A stretch of 64,000 bases of DNA from Vibrio sinaloensis (GTDB lineage: Bacteria; Pseudomonadota; Gammaproteobacteria; Enterobacterales; Vibrionaceae): contig NZ_JWLV01000001.1 of NCBI RefSeq assembly GCF_000808535.1, positions 62,001 to 126,000 of the forward strand. Direction: 5' to 3'. Shown here one piece after another: positions 18,682 to 27,639 of this stretch; position 1 is the first letter of the stretch; each line of letters begins with the position of its first letter. Under the pieces are notes generated by a model. That model made no database searches, was not told where the DNA came from, and worked only from the letters and a program-made list of their open reading frames with translations. Position numbers and translations under genes: made by a program.

Positions 18682-19587
18682 ATGACAACCATCGCGTTTA
18701 TCGGACTTGGCAATATGGGCGCACCCATGGCACTGAATTTAGTGAAAGCAGGGTGCAGGGTGCAAGTATTTGACTTGGTAGAGCAATCGGTAGAGCAAGT
18801 GGCGTCACAAGGCGCTGTCGCGGCAAACTCAATCGAAGAAGCACTAAGCGGTGCAAACGCCGTGGTAACCATGTTACCCGCGGGGGAGCATGTTCGCGCG
18901 GTCTATCTCGGTGACCACCAAGGCAATAAAGGACTCATTGATACCGTTGCTCCAAATACTCTGTTAATCGATTCCTCCACCATCGATCCAGATTCGGTCC
19001 GTTTGGTTGCCTCGTACGCGCAGAGCAAAGGGTTAGAGTTTGTCGATGCGCCGGTCTCTGGAGGCGTTGCGGGGGCAGCTGCGGGGTCACTGACCTTTAT
19101 CGTTGGTGGCAGCGATAAAGCGTTTGATAAAGCAGAGCAAGTGCTAAAACACATGGGCAAAAACATTTTCCATGCTGGCAAGGCAGGCGATGGTCAGATG
19201 GGAAAAATCTGTAACAACCTGATGCTGGGTATATTAATGTCGGGGACCTGTGAGGCGTTAAACCTAGGCATTGAAAACGGTTTGGATCCAAACGTCTTAT
19301 CACAAATTATGCTGCAAAGTTCGGGGCGAAATTGGGCACTTGAGCTTTATAACCCATGTCCGGATGTGATGGAGACAGCGCCAGCCAGCAATGGTTACCA
19401 ACCCGGATTTATGACCAAACTGATGCTCAAAGATCTGGGCTTAGGGCTTGATACGGCGGCAAAAAGCCAAACCTCGGTGCCGATGGGATCGCTCGCTCGA
19501 AACCTATTCGCTTTTCACAATGCTAATGGCAACGCGGAAAAAGACTTTTCTAGCTTGTTTGAGTTTTACCAAAACAAAAATAAGTGA
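18682..19587 (+). CDS. mmsB: 3-hydroxyisobutyrate dehydrogenase
   Basis: 301 residues. An N-terminal Rossmann domain begins IAFIGLGNMGAPMALNLVKAG. The substrate loop DAPVSGGVAGAAAGSLTFIVGG and the catalytic lysine in GQMGKICNNLML are the beta-hydroxyacid dehydrogenase signatures. It oxidises 3-hydroxyisobutyrate to methylmalonate semialdehyde, the MmsA substrate. The stop lies eight bases before the ATG of the next SDR gene. Confidence 0.95.
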   Translation: MTTIAFIGLGNMGAPMALNLVKAGCRVQVFDLVEQSVEQVASQGAVAANSIEEALSGANAVVTMLPAGEHVRAVYLGDHQGNKGLIDTVAPNTLLIDSSTIDPDSVRLVASYAQSKGLEFVDAPVSGGVAGAAAGSLTFIVGGSDKAFDKAEQVLKHMGKNIFHAGKAGDGQMGKICNNLMLGILMSGTCEALNLGIENGLDPNVLSQIMLQSSGRNWALELYNPCPDVMETAPASNGYQPGFMTKLMLKDLGLGLDTAAKSQTSVPMGSLARNLFAFHNANGNAEKDFSSLFEFYQNKNK

Positions 19588-19595
19588 GGTCAACG

Positions 19596-20354
19596 ATGGA
19601 CTTAAAGCAGAGTGTAATTGCGATAACAGGGGCAGGTAGAGGATTGGGCCAGATGATGGCAATCACTTTGGCTCACGCCGGCGCGGAGTTAGCCCTACTT
19701 GATATGGATGAATCTTCTCTGGAAGAGACCAAGCAACAATGCAATATGTTGGGCGTGAAAGCGCTGTGTTATTGCGTGGATGTCACATCGGAAGAAGAAG
19801 TTGAACGCGTTTTTAATGACATTGTGGATGATTTTGGCCAGTTAGACGGACTCATCAATAATGCAGGGATCCTACGTGACGGCTTACTTGTCAAAGTGAA
19901 AGATGGCGTAGTCAGCAAAATGTCGTTGGAGCAGTTCAATTCAGTGATTAGCGTTAATCTGACCGGGACGTTTTTGTGTGGCAGAGAGGCAGCGTGTCAG
20001 ATGGTCAGATTACAACGACCGGGCGTCATTATTAATATTTCGAGTGTTGCGAGGGCAGGCAACATTGGCCAAACCAATTACGCGGCGTCCAAAGCTGCGG
20101 TAGCGACACTTGCGGCAACTTGGGGCAAAGAGTTAGCAAGGTACGGCATACGCTCAGTTGCCATTGCCCCAGGCGTGATAGAAACGGAAATGACTCGCCA
20201 AATGAAACCCGAAGCCAAACAAAGGTTGGAGCAGGCCATACCACTTCGCCGCTTGGGCTTGGCCAATGAAATCGCCAGTACGGTTCAATTTGTTCTTGAA
20301 AATGATTACGTCAATGCGCGAACCATTGAGATAGACGGTGGAATTTCATTTTAG
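19596..20354 (+). CDS. SDR oxidoreductase, last gene of the valine operon
   Basis: From ATG 19596 (GAGGT upstream) the protein has 252 residues; a GTG at 19584 overlaps mmsB and is less likely. Motifs are TGAGRGLG, LINNAGI, the serine in NISSVAR and NYAASKAA with the catalytic Tyr/Lys. The C-terminal ARTIEIDGGISF is FabG-like. It may act on a hydroxyacyl-CoA of isoleucine or fatty acid breakdown, since such SDRs accompany these operons. The exact substrate cannot be read. A terminator begins within its stop codon. Confidence 0.8.
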   Translation: MDLKQSVIAITGAGRGLGQMMAITLAHAGAELALLDMDESSLEETKQQCNMLGVKALCYCVDVTSEEEVERVFNDIVDDFGQLDGLINNAGILRDGLLVKVKDGVVSKMSLEQFNSVISVNLTGTFLCGREAACQMVRLQRPGVIINISSVARAGNIGQTNYAASKAAVATLAATWGKELARYGIRSVAIAPGVIETEMTRQMKPEAKQRLEQAIPLRRLGLANEIASTVQFVLENDYVNARTIEIDGGISF

Positions 20355-20400
20355 TCTGTCCAGTAACGGGTATCCACAGATACGTTGACAGACTTTTTTT
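20353..20400 (+). terminator. Rho-independent terminator of the valine operon
   Basis: AGTCTGTC (20353-20360) pairs with GACAGACT (20387-20394), followed by a run of T. The 26-base loop is long, but the U-tract is good. Confidence 0.7.
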
Positions 20401-20531
20401 CCCAATTTTTCGTAAAGTCCCCAAAGCGTGCTTACAATTATATCACTAAGTGCATAAATATATGTGACGTCAGATGGCAGTTTCCTCTAATTCGATAAGC
20501 GGATATGGACTTTCCGCGAGAGGTCATTGTT

Positions 20532-22844
20532 ATGAAAATTGCCACCAAAATAGTAACGGCATCAACCATTCTGTGTACGCTGGCGGTTGTTGCCACGGGC
20601 GTGATAGTAGGTTGGCGCTCCTCGGTTTTATCAGAAGACGCACTATATAACCGCGCTACTGAGCAGCTAATCTCTGTTCGTGAAATAAAGAAAAATGAGA
20701 TTGAACTCTATTTCGAACAGATTCGTGGTCAATTGATCACAACAGCACACTCGGTAGGTGTACAAGACGCCATTACCGAGTTTTCTCGAGCGTTTGCTCA
20801 GTATCCGACCGAGTCAGTGACACAGCGCGATCACTCTGCATTAGAACGTTACTATCAGAGCCAGTTTGGTGCGACGTATCGAGCGTCAAACAGCGGCCGT
20901 TCTGCCAATGAAATGCAAAAACTTTCGATGATTTCTCCTCTTGGAAAGGCGTTGCAAGCAAGATACATAGGTAGCAACCCAAATCCACTCGGTGATAAGC
21001 ATCAATTGATGGCTGACAGTTTGGGCAATCGTTACGATGAGGTTCACGCAAAATATCACCCAAGTATCAAAGGGTTTCTAGAGCAGTTTGGCTATTACGA
21101 TATTTTTCTAGTTAACCCAAACGGGGACGTCGTTTATTCAGTGTTTAAAGAGCTGGATTACGCCACCAACTTATTGACTGGCCCTTATGCGGGCAGCGGG
21201 ATTGCAAAAGCCTTTAGTCAGGCACTTTCAATGAGTGATGGCCAGTTCCACCTTGAAGACTTCGCGCCTTACTATCCTTCTTATCAAGCTGCGGCTTCTT
21301 TTATCTCTTCACCGATCAAACAGGGTTCAACAACCTTAGGTGTGCTGATATTCCAGATGCCAGTGGACGAAATCAACAACATCATGACTTTCAACGGCAA
21401 CTGGAGTAATGCGGGTTTGGGGGAAAGTGGTGAAAGTTATCTTGTTGGCCCTGATGGGCTTTTGAGAAGCGAATCGAGATTTCTCATGGAAGATGCCGAT
21501 AATTACTATAAAACGATGCTGAATTCAGGGGTATCAAACACCATTATTGAGCAAATCAAGGGCAAAGGATCTGCGATTGGTCGCCAGCCTGTGACCACAT
21601 CTACCTCAAAATCGGCGTTGCGTGGGCAAAGTGGTTCGGACGTTGTAGTTGATTACCGTGGTGAGGACGTTTTGTCAGCTTACGCGCCAGTCAATGCGGC
21701 GGGATTGAGCTGGGGGATCGTGACAGAGATTGATAAACACGAGGCGCTCAAAGATGTAGATAGCTTAATCAATGCAATGATCTTTACCGTCTTGAGCAGC
21801 ATCGTGGTCATTGTGCTTATTGCAATTGTCATCTCTTACTTCTTAGGTAGAAGTATCGCTTGGCCTATCAAGTTGGCGAGCGAGCGTATTCATCAAATTA
21901 GCGAAAACAATGATCTTACCCAGCGACTCGAAGTGGCGGGTAAAGATGAGATGACTGAGCTCGCTCTAAGTTTGAACGGGTTATTCAAACACCTACAGCA
22001 AATCATTGGCAAATTTGCACAAGCGACTGATGACTTAAACAGCAATACCAACAGCATGGCGGGTAACATGAACAGTACCCGTGCAGCTGTCGATGACCAA
22101 AATCATCGAACCGAGTCGGTGGCTACGGCTGTTAATGAGATGAGCGCCTCAATTGCTGAGGTGGCGCAGTTTGCAACCCGAGCAGCAGAGTTTGTCAAAA
22201 ACGCCAATGACGCAGGCAGCCAAGGTGTCAATATTGGACGAAGTTTGGGCGTGGAAATCTCTCAGTTGAATCAGCAAATGCAAACTGCGGTTGAAGCGAT
22301 CGGACGCTTACATAATGAGACTAACTCAATCGCAGAGGTGCTCGATGTGATTCAAGGCATTGCCGAGCAAACGAACTTGCTGGCACTCAATGCAGCGATT
22401 GAGGCGGCTAGGGCTGGTGAGCAAGGGCGCGGTTTTGCTGTGGTAGCTGACGAAGTCCGTTCATTGGCGGGGCGTACTCAGTCATCGACAGAAGAAATCC
22501 GAGAAAAGATTGAGTCACTTCAACGCGAAACCAATGAGGTTTCGAAGAGTATTGAGAATGCAAACATCACGGTATCGAAAGGCGTCGCGACGTGTGATGA
22601 GAACACAGACATGTTGGAGCAAATCGTCACGATGTTGATTGAACTTAATGAGATGAATGTTCAAATCGCTGCCGCGACCGAAGAGCAGCGCGCTGTAACG
22701 GATGAGATTAGCGGCAGTATCACATCCATAGCGGATGCATCTTCCGCGGTGTCAGTTCAGGTGAACGACGTAGATGATGTGTTGCAAGGGCTCTCTTCTC
22801 AAGCTGAAGAGCTCAATCAGGATGTTACCCAGTTCAAATATTAA
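20532..22844 (+). CDS. Methyl-accepting chemotaxis protein with large periplasmic sensor
   Basis: The start is ATG 20532, after GAGG. The 770-residue chemoreceptor has a first membrane segment (about residues 8-28), a periplasmic region of roughly 380 residues that looks like a Cache-type sensor (ESGESYLVGPDGLLRSES, YAPVNAAGLSWGIVTEIDK), and a second membrane segment near residue 420. HAMP (IAWPIKLASERIHQISEN) and the cytoplasmic signalling rod follow. The hairpin tip [20 protein letters not shown] is exact, so it should couple to CheA/CheW. The ligand is unknown. It is monocistronic. Confidence 0.93.
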   Translation: MKIATKIVTASTILCTLAVVATGVIVGWRSSVLSEDALYNRATEQLISVREIKKNEIELYFEQIRGQLITTAHSVGVQDAITEFSRAFAQYPTESVTQRDHSALERYYQSQFGATYRASNSGRSANEMQKLSMISPLGKALQARYIGSNPNPLGDKHQLMADSLGNRYDEVHAKYHPSIKGFLEQFGYYDIFLVNPNGDVVYSVFKELDYATNLLTGPYAGSGIAKAFSQALSMSDGQFHLEDFAPYYPSYQAAASFISSPIKQGSTTLGVLIFQMPVDEINNIMTFNGNWSNAGLGESGESYLVGPDGLLRSESRFLMEDADNYYKTMLNSGVSNTIIEQIKGKGSAIGRQPVTTSTSKSALRGQSGSDVVVDYRGEDVLSAYAPVNAAGLSWGIVTEIDKHEALKDVDSLINAMIFTVLSSIVVIVLIAIVISYFLGRSIAWPIKLASERIHQISENNDLTQRLEVAGKDEMTELALSLNGLFKHLQQIIGKFAQATDDLNSNTNSMAGNMNSTRAAVDDQNHRTESVATAVNEMSASIAEVAQFATRAAEFVKNANDAGSQGVNIGRSLGVEISQLNQQMQTAVEAIGRLHNETNSIAEVLDVIQGIAEQTNLLALNAAIEAARAGEQGRGFAVVADEVRSLAGRTQSSTEEIREKIESLQRETNEVSKSIENANITVSKGVATCDENTDMLEQIVTMLIELNEMNVQIAAATEEQRAVTDEISGSITSIADASSAVSVQVNDVDDVLQGLSSQAEELNQDVTQFKY

Positions 22845-22859
22845 TCCAATTGTAACCGC

Positions 22860-22895
22860 GGCTACTTTGCATGCGCCTAGATCAGCGAAGTAGCC
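22860..22895. terminator. Weak hairpin after the chemoreceptor gene
   Basis: GGCTACTT (22860-22867) pairs with AAGTAGCC (22888-22895) over a 20-base loop. There is no U-tract, so termination is uncertain. Confidence 0.3.
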
Positions 22896-23028
22896 TCGGC
22901 TCATCTTGAATTCCTTTCTTTATAGAGTAGGGTTAACCTACCTATTGTCTGACGACAAATTAGCGCTTTTTATCTGGTAATCAATCGCATAGACTGACCT
23001 CTTTATAATATCTATGGAGAGAGTCCAA

Positions 23029-23373
23029 ATGGAATTGAATGCCTTTATTGAAAAACTAAACCAGCAGCCTGAGCAAGTTGAATTTGAACAAACGATCGCG
23101 GTAATCGACGCTTACTACGATTTCGTTCCAACCTCGTTTACTAACGGGAGTACCCGCAATGATGCTGGGCAAAACAACGGTTCGTGTAAGATTTTTGCTT
23201 TCGGCAAACTGAATGGATTGGATAAGGCAAGTACGCTGGCTTGTTTTGGTCGTTTTTATCGACAAGACGTGCTGGAAAACCCAGATGGCGAAGATCACGC
23301 CAATATTCGTAACTTTATTCAGTCAGGCTGGGATGGTGTTCACTTTAACGGTGAGGCATTAATAGCAAAATAA
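23029..23373 (+). CDS. HopJ-type III effector family protein (housekeeping homologue)
   Basis: The start is ATG 23029, preceded by GGAGAGAG. 114 residues. The sequence FIEKLNQQPEQVEFEQTIAVIDAYYDFVPTSF, followed by NGSCKIFAFGKLNGL and NIRNFIQSGWDGVHF, is the HopJ family pattern. Despite the name, the family is widespread in gamma-proteobacteria and algae that lack the type III context, and no secretion genes are present here. The function is unknown. It is probably in one unit with the following YjbR-type gene (33-base gap). Confidence 0.85.
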   Translation: MELNAFIEKLNQQPEQVEFEQTIAVIDAYYDFVPTSFTNGSTRNDAGQNNGSCKIFAFGKLNGLDKASTLACFGRFYRQDVLENPDGEDHANIRNFIQSGWDGVHFNGEALIAK

Positions 23374-23406
23374 GCGTATCGATTTCGACTTTCTGGAGAG
23401 CGAACA

Positions 23407-23778
23407 ATGACGAACAACGAACTAGAAAAATACCTTGATACCTTTATGTGCGCGGAGTCGAGCTTCCCATTTGGGCCAGATGCGTTGGTATTTAAGGTCA
23501 AAGGTAAGATGTTCGCCATTTTGGCGCAAAGAGAAGGGCGAGAGTACGTGACTGTAAAGGTCAAACCTGAAGATGGAGAAGTACTCACCGATCAGTTTGC
23601 GGATATCACACCGGGTTACCACACCAATAAGCGCCACTGGGTGACCGTTTATTATCCTGGTGATGTTGAAGACGGCTTGATTCACGATCTTTGCGAGCGT
23701 TCTTATGAGCTTGTGGTGAGTAAACTACCTAAAGCACAGCGAGAATTATTGCGGGGCGGAGCGATCGGAAGTGTTTAA
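23407..23778 (+). CDS. MmcQ/YjbR family protein
   Basis: A 123-residue protein with the MmcQ/YjbR layout: FGPDALVFKVKGKMFAIL, VTVKVKPEDGEVL, ITPGYHTNKRHWVTV and a C-terminal helix ending in SYELVVSKLPKAQR. The family has a CyaY-like or double-wing fold and is sometimes annotated as DNA-binding. A real function is not established. A GGAGAG ribosome site precedes the ATG. Confidence 0.85.
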   Translation: MTNNELEKYLDTFMCAESSFPFGPDALVFKVKGKMFAILAQREGREYVTVKVKPEDGEVLTDQFADITPGYHTNKRHWVTVYYPGDVEDGLIHDLCERSYELVVSKLPKAQRELLRGGAIGSV

Positions 23779-23854
23779 AAATCGCCTGATTAGATCAAAC
23801 AAACAGCTATTTGATGTAATTGTCGGCAAACAAACAAAAATATGAGATTTTTGT

Positions 23855-23882
23855 TTGACTCTCAGAGCTCAATCCGTAAAGT
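23855..23882 (+). promoter_or_regulatory. Promoter of the first tRNA cluster
   Basis: TTGACT and TAAAGT are separated by 16 bases. The second tRNA cluster uses the same -10 hexamer and the same spacing, supporting both calls. Confidence 0.7.
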
Positions 23883-23928
23883 ATGCAGCGAACGCAACGG
23901 TGGGTAACCTAAAGCGTTGAAAGGAAAG

Positions 23929-24002
23929 GGCGCCTTGGCAGAGTGGCTATGCAGCGGATTGCAAATCCGTGGACCTCGGTTCGACTCCGGGAGGCGCCTC
24001 CA
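23929..24002 (+). tRNA. tRNA-Cys (GCA)
   Basis: A 74-base cloverleaf. The acceptor arms GGCGCCT and AGGCGCC pair perfectly, the anticodon loop contains TTGCAAA (GCA), the T-loop is GTTCGACTC and CCA is encoded. First of three Cys copies in the window and identical to the second. Confidence 0.97.
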
Positions 24003-24063
24003 TTCTTTATCATATTTTAGATGGTGTTTATTGTTCTAAACGGCATCACAAAGCGATTTGTGT

Positions 24064-24150
24064 GCCCTGGTGGTGGAATTGGTAGACACAAGGGATTTAA
24101 AATCCCTCGGCGTTCGCGCTGTGCCGGTTCAAGTCCGGCCCGGGGCACCA
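24064..24150 (+). tRNA. tRNA-Leu (TAA)
   Basis: An 87-base class II tRNA with a long variable arm (CGGCGTTCGCGCTG), anticodon loop TTTAAAA (TAA), T-loop GTTCAAGTC and encoded CCA. The acceptor GCCCTGG pairs with CCGGGGC through one G-U. It differs from the second Leu copy by one base in the variable arm. Confidence 0.97.
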
Positions 24151-24182
24151 TCTTAAATTACTCGAGAGAGTGCAAAAATAAT

Positions 24183-24256
24183 GGCGCCTTGGCAGAGTGG
24201 CTATGCAGCGGATTGCAAATCCGTGGACCTCGGTTCGACTCCGGGAGGCGCCTCCA
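24183..24256 (+). tRNA. tRNA-Cys (GCA), second copy
   Basis: Identical over all 74 bases to the copy at 23929. It is co-transcribed after tRNA-Leu and followed by a terminator. Confidence 0.97.
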
Positions 24257-24265
24257 TTATTTTGA

Positions 24266-24294
24266 AGCCCTGACAGCAATGTCGGGGCTTTTTT
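24266..24294 (+). terminator. Terminator of the first tRNA cluster
   Basis: AGCCCTGAC pairs with GTCGGGGCT (one G-U) around a 6-base loop and is followed by a run of six T. Confidence 0.9.
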
Positions 24295-24311
24295 ATGTCT
24301 GTAGCTTGGTC

Positions 24312-24342
24312 AAAAAAATGCCCAGTCAAAAGACTGGGCATT
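24312..24342 (-). terminator. Terminator of the leftward surface lipoprotein gene
   Basis: An 11-bp perfect stem, AATGCCCAGTC with GACTGGGCATT, loop AAAA. On the minus strand it is followed by seven T. It starts five bases beyond the stop of the gene at 24348. Confidence 0.92.
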
Positions 24343-24347
24343 GCTGA

Positions 24348-27170
24348 TCAATAGCTATTCATAATGATGAGTTGCGTATCATCAATGACATAAGTTTGGT
24401 AGCCATCGCCTGACACATCCAGTTCATTGTAAATACTATTGTTACTTCCTGACGCGTCACCGCTGTAACGCTGTGAGCCATCCGACTTGAAGATCCATAT
24501 ATCTTTGTCACCATAGTAGTTATTTGTGGTGGCATGAACTTCGTTGTTCTCACCCATTGCTGAGCCAGCGGCGTATCCGTCGGTGGTAAATACCTGCGTA
24601 ACCTGCATGCTATCGACATCAAGACTGAGCAGCGAGGAGCCAACCGGGTAGACCACGCTACCATCTTTGTTGATGGCCAAACCGCTAGCGAACGAATCTG
24701 TACCGTGTGGCGCTGTAGCGATATGCTCCACTTTGACATCATCGCGATAGCTGTTGTACGTCAGTTCATAACAGTGCAATAGGTACGGCGATAGACCAGA
24801 TTCGGCAGCACAGAAGCGGTTACCAAATTGGCTTGATGCAACAATGTCATAGCCTTGATACCAAGCAACGGCTGATACCCAGTGAGCGTCACCACGTACA
24901 TTTAGGCGTGTACCGGTATTGGCGTGATAAATGTTCCCACGAGCGCCAACAATCAGTGGTACGCCTGAAGGTTCGGTAATTGTAAACGTCTCTGCGAGCC
25001 CATCATTACCTGACCAGATCGTATGTAGGTTAAATGTCGTCAGGTCAAAGACAGCGATACTGTTGCCATCCAAACCACTGTATAACCATCTTCCGTCCTC
25101 ACTCACTTTAATGTCACCAAACTGGTGCGTTCCGCCAGGTGATAGCCCCGCAACGTATTTTTGCGTATGGCTATGATAAACACTGATTTCAGCAGAATCG
25201 GCGGTTCCATCGTTAAGGTAGATGTAAGGTCTAACTGGGTCAGCCGCTACATTGATTGCTTTTTGGGGTATCACTTGCTTTTCGACTGGGTCGGTATCGC
25301 CAACCCAAAGGCTGACACGAATGCTATTGCTGTTGGCAATACTCGTGTCATTTGGTACGACGACAACTTCCGCTTCATGCAGCTGATTGGTCGCTAAACC
25401 GCGAGCATCCGCAGTAAGCTGCAACTTATCAGCCGTGGTACCAGAGGTTGTCACCGTCAGCCAAGGAGCTTCTGTTGACGCTTTCCAAAGCGTGTTGGTA
25501 AAGCCGTAGGTGTCTAGGATATCGATGTCAGCAGTAAGACGTTGTTTGGTTGCAAACTTAGTCAAGGCAACACCGCGATCAGGCACAACAAGCGCACGAC
25601 GAGACGCAAGCACGTTCACGTCAAATTGTTTGTTGATTGTGTGTTCACCAACCTGAGCAGAAGCCGTTGCGGTAAAGGTGTTAAGGCCTTCCTTCACACT
25701 CTCAATCGAGGTCAAGTTCACATCAAGTGTTTTTGCCGTGCTCGAAGCGTAAATGTTGGAGGAATGCAGACCTTCAGGCAGTGACACTGTTACTGGATGA
25801 ATGCGATCACCTGTCGATAAGCTTACGTCGAGGCTGGTTGAAATGGGTTCAAACCCATCTGAGATGTCGAGTGTGACGCTATTATTACTCAGCGTTAACT
25901 CTGGTAAAGCAAACTCAGCGGAGACTTGGATTTGCGAGTCTGTGCCTTCCGTTTTGTCGCGCAACGTTATAGTCGTTGAGTAGGATCCAGGCGTGAGCTT
26001 GTAGTCGATAATGGAAAGCTCGACAGTGGTGTCACCGGTGCCCATTCTTTCACTAATCGAGAGCCAGCTAGCGGTGTCTAGTAACAGCCACTCTATGTTA
26101 GTTCCGGTAATTGAAAGCTGTTTAACCTCTTTCATTGAAGAACCAATGGTGTGGGACAAGGTAGTACTTGTGAGGTTTGCCTTGAGTTTATCGTGGCGAG
26201 TCGGATCGAGTGGGTAGTGATCGTTGACATCCAATACGCCATCGTTGTCATCATCGGTATCATCGTTGTTGCTGATACCATCGCCATCTGTGTCTACAAC
26301 TGGCTCAGTAGGCTCAGTAGGCTCAGTAGGTTCAGTAGGATCTGTTGGTTCGGTAGGTTCCGTTGGCTCTGTTGGTTCCGTAGGCTCTGAAGGATCAGTT
26401 GGCTCCGATGGCTCAGTGGGTTCGGTTGGCTCTGTGACAGGCGCGGTGAAGTTTGTGAGCTCAAGGGTTTGACCGCCTTGAACGCGGCGAACAATACCAA
26501 CATTGTCGGCGAACCACAGGTCTACTTGCCAAGGAATTTCAAAGAAGTAGCCGTCGATGGTAGAGCTAATGTATAAGTCTACGGTTACGTGAGTAGCATC
26601 AAAAGTACCGAAGGGAACGGTAATCGTCTCAGTCCCATTGATGGTTGTCGAACCATAAACATTGATGGGGTTGTTTCCGTATGTCGGTTGAATGTTGGCT
26701 GTACCAGAAGTGGCAACACTTTGCAGCGATCGAGCTGAACTCTCAACTAACTGCATAGAATCATCGAATCGGAAATCAATACTAAAAGTGCCGACGCCAG
26801 AAACATAAGTGGAAGGCGAATAGAAACCAGCAAACGAGACACTTTCTTCTGTGGCAATAAAGTACTCTTTACCGCCAGTTGGATAGTTGATGACTTGCGC
26901 GGTTTTTCCGCCTATTTGGGTGGTCGTTGCGTACGTACTTTCGCTACTGTTGTCGTAGTACCACTTGGTGTCACTGGTGGTTGGTAGATAGCTATTGGGA
27001 GAGTTAGGCGCGATGGTTTGAGGTTTGTTGCCACCATTACTGCTGCCACCTCCGCCGCCACCACCACACGCAGATAGTGTCAAAGCACAGGCTAATATAA
27101 GCCCATGATGCAATGTTTTTATTGAGGTCGAACCTCGTCGGCTCCGTGCCGAACAATTAAGCCAGTTCAA
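24348..27170 (-). CDS. Large surface lipoprotein with TEP-repeat linker, calcium-binding motif and propeller-like C-terminus
   Basis: 940 residues. The start is a TTG at 27170 with AGGAG seven bases upstream; no ATG is available before the signal peptide. The lipoprotein signal ends LTLSAC at about residue 35, followed by a glycine run. Residues about 60-240 form a beta-rich domain. About 245-290 is a linker of threonine/serine-glutamate-proline triplets, then acidic DTDGDGISNNDDTDDD (thrombospondin type 3/calcium-binding type). Beta domains follow, then a C-terminal region with propeller-like repeats (VSEDGRWLYSGLDGNSIAVFDL). It is probably anchored in the outer membrane and exposed. The function is unknown; adhesion or matrix binding is a guess. 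Confidence 0.8.
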   Translation of the reverse strand: MNWLNCSARSRRGSTSIKTLHHGLILACALTLSACGGGGGGGSSNGGNKPQTIAPNSPNSYLPTTSDTKWYYDNSSESTYATTTQIGGKTAQVINYPTGGKEYFIATEESVSFAGFYSPSTYVSGVGTFSIDFRFDDSMQLVESSARSLQSVATSGTANIQPTYGNNPINVYGSTTINGTETITVPFGTFDATHVTVDLYISSTIDGYFFEIPWQVDLWFADNVGIVRRVQGGQTLELTNFTAPVTEPTEPTEPSEPTDPSEPTEPTEPTEPTEPTDPTEPTEPTEPTEPVVDTDGDGISNNDDTDDDNDGVLDVNDHYPLDPTRHDKLKANLTSTTLSHTIGSSMKEVKQLSITGTNIEWLLLDTASWLSISERMGTGDTTVELSIIDYKLTPGSYSTTITLRDKTEGTDSQIQVSAEFALPELTLSNNSVTLDISDGFEPISTSLDVSLSTGDRIHPVTVSLPEGLHSSNIYASSTAKTLDVNLTSIESVKEGLNTFTATASAQVGEHTINKQFDVNVLASRRALVVPDRGVALTKFATKQRLTADIDILDTYGFTNTLWKASTEAPWLTVTTSGTTADKLQLTADARGLATNQLHEAEVVVVPNDTSIANSNSIRVSLWVGDTDPVEKQVIPQKAINVAADPVRPYIYLNDGTADSAEISVYHSHTQKYVAGLSPGGTHQFGDIKVSEDGRWLYSGLDGNSIAVFDLTTFNLHTIWSGNDGLAETFTITEPSGVPLIVGARGNIYHANTGTRLNVRGDAHWVSAVAWYQGYDIVASSQFGNRFCAAESGLSPYLLHCYELTYNSYRDDVKVEHIATAPHGTDSFASGLAINKDGSVVYPVGSSLLSLDVDSMQVTQVFTTDGYAAGSAMGENNEVHATTNNYYGDKDIWIFKSDGSQRYSGDASGSNNSIYNELDVSGDGYQTYVIDDTQLIIMNSY
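26296..26445. repeat. 9-base minisatellite encoding the TEP/SEP/TDP linker
   Basis: About 15 imperfect copies of a 9-base unit (variants of GGCTCAGTA on the plus strand). Each encodes three residues of the Thr-Glu-Pro linker. Because the unit is a multiple of three, gain or loss changes linker length without breaking the frame. Confidence 0.85.
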
Positions 27171-27639
27171 ACGATTTCTCCTGAAAAATCAAAATCGTCT
27201 AAGTTTATAATTTGCTCAATTATATTGGTTAGGATTGATGGGCAATTTCGACTGACTTGGCATATTTCTCATCAATATTTCAGTTGGCTGTGAAGTGTTT
27301 CTCAAATGATTGTTTTTGATGTCTAAATAGAATTCTAACTCTACCTTAACCTCATGTTTTACAAATGGAAATATTTCTAAGAGCAAAAATATTAACAAGG
27401 GGGGAAATCAAGTGATATTGAGAACGAGCCGGTAATAAAAGTACGAACTATGAAGCCTATCTGACTCGAGACTCTATAACGACATAGAGTGATAAGACAT
27501 CGAACCTAGTTAGCGTTTTTATTAAGGCTTTTCGAAGTTCGCTTTGTAACCGAACACAATGAACGGATTGAATTATTAATAATACAGTGTACATTTAGCA
27601 GATGAATCAACCATTATTCTTATATTAGAAACTCTTAAC
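27171..27639. other. 469-base AT-rich divergent intergenic region
   Basis: It separates two divergent surface-protein genes. I see no convincing gene. An inverted repeat ACTCTAT (27471-27477) with ATAGAGT (27484-27490), loop AACGAC, could be an operator or a small hairpin. No known regulator motif was recognised. Confidence 0.4.

Noticed and set aside
23029..23373. Type III secretion effector
   Set aside because: The HopJ family is common in bacteria without type III context; no secretion or chaperone genes nearby.
27216..27398. 60-codon minus-strand frame in the divergent surface-gene gap
   Set aside because: AT-rich, no ribosome site, no domain, and composition follows the intergenic background.
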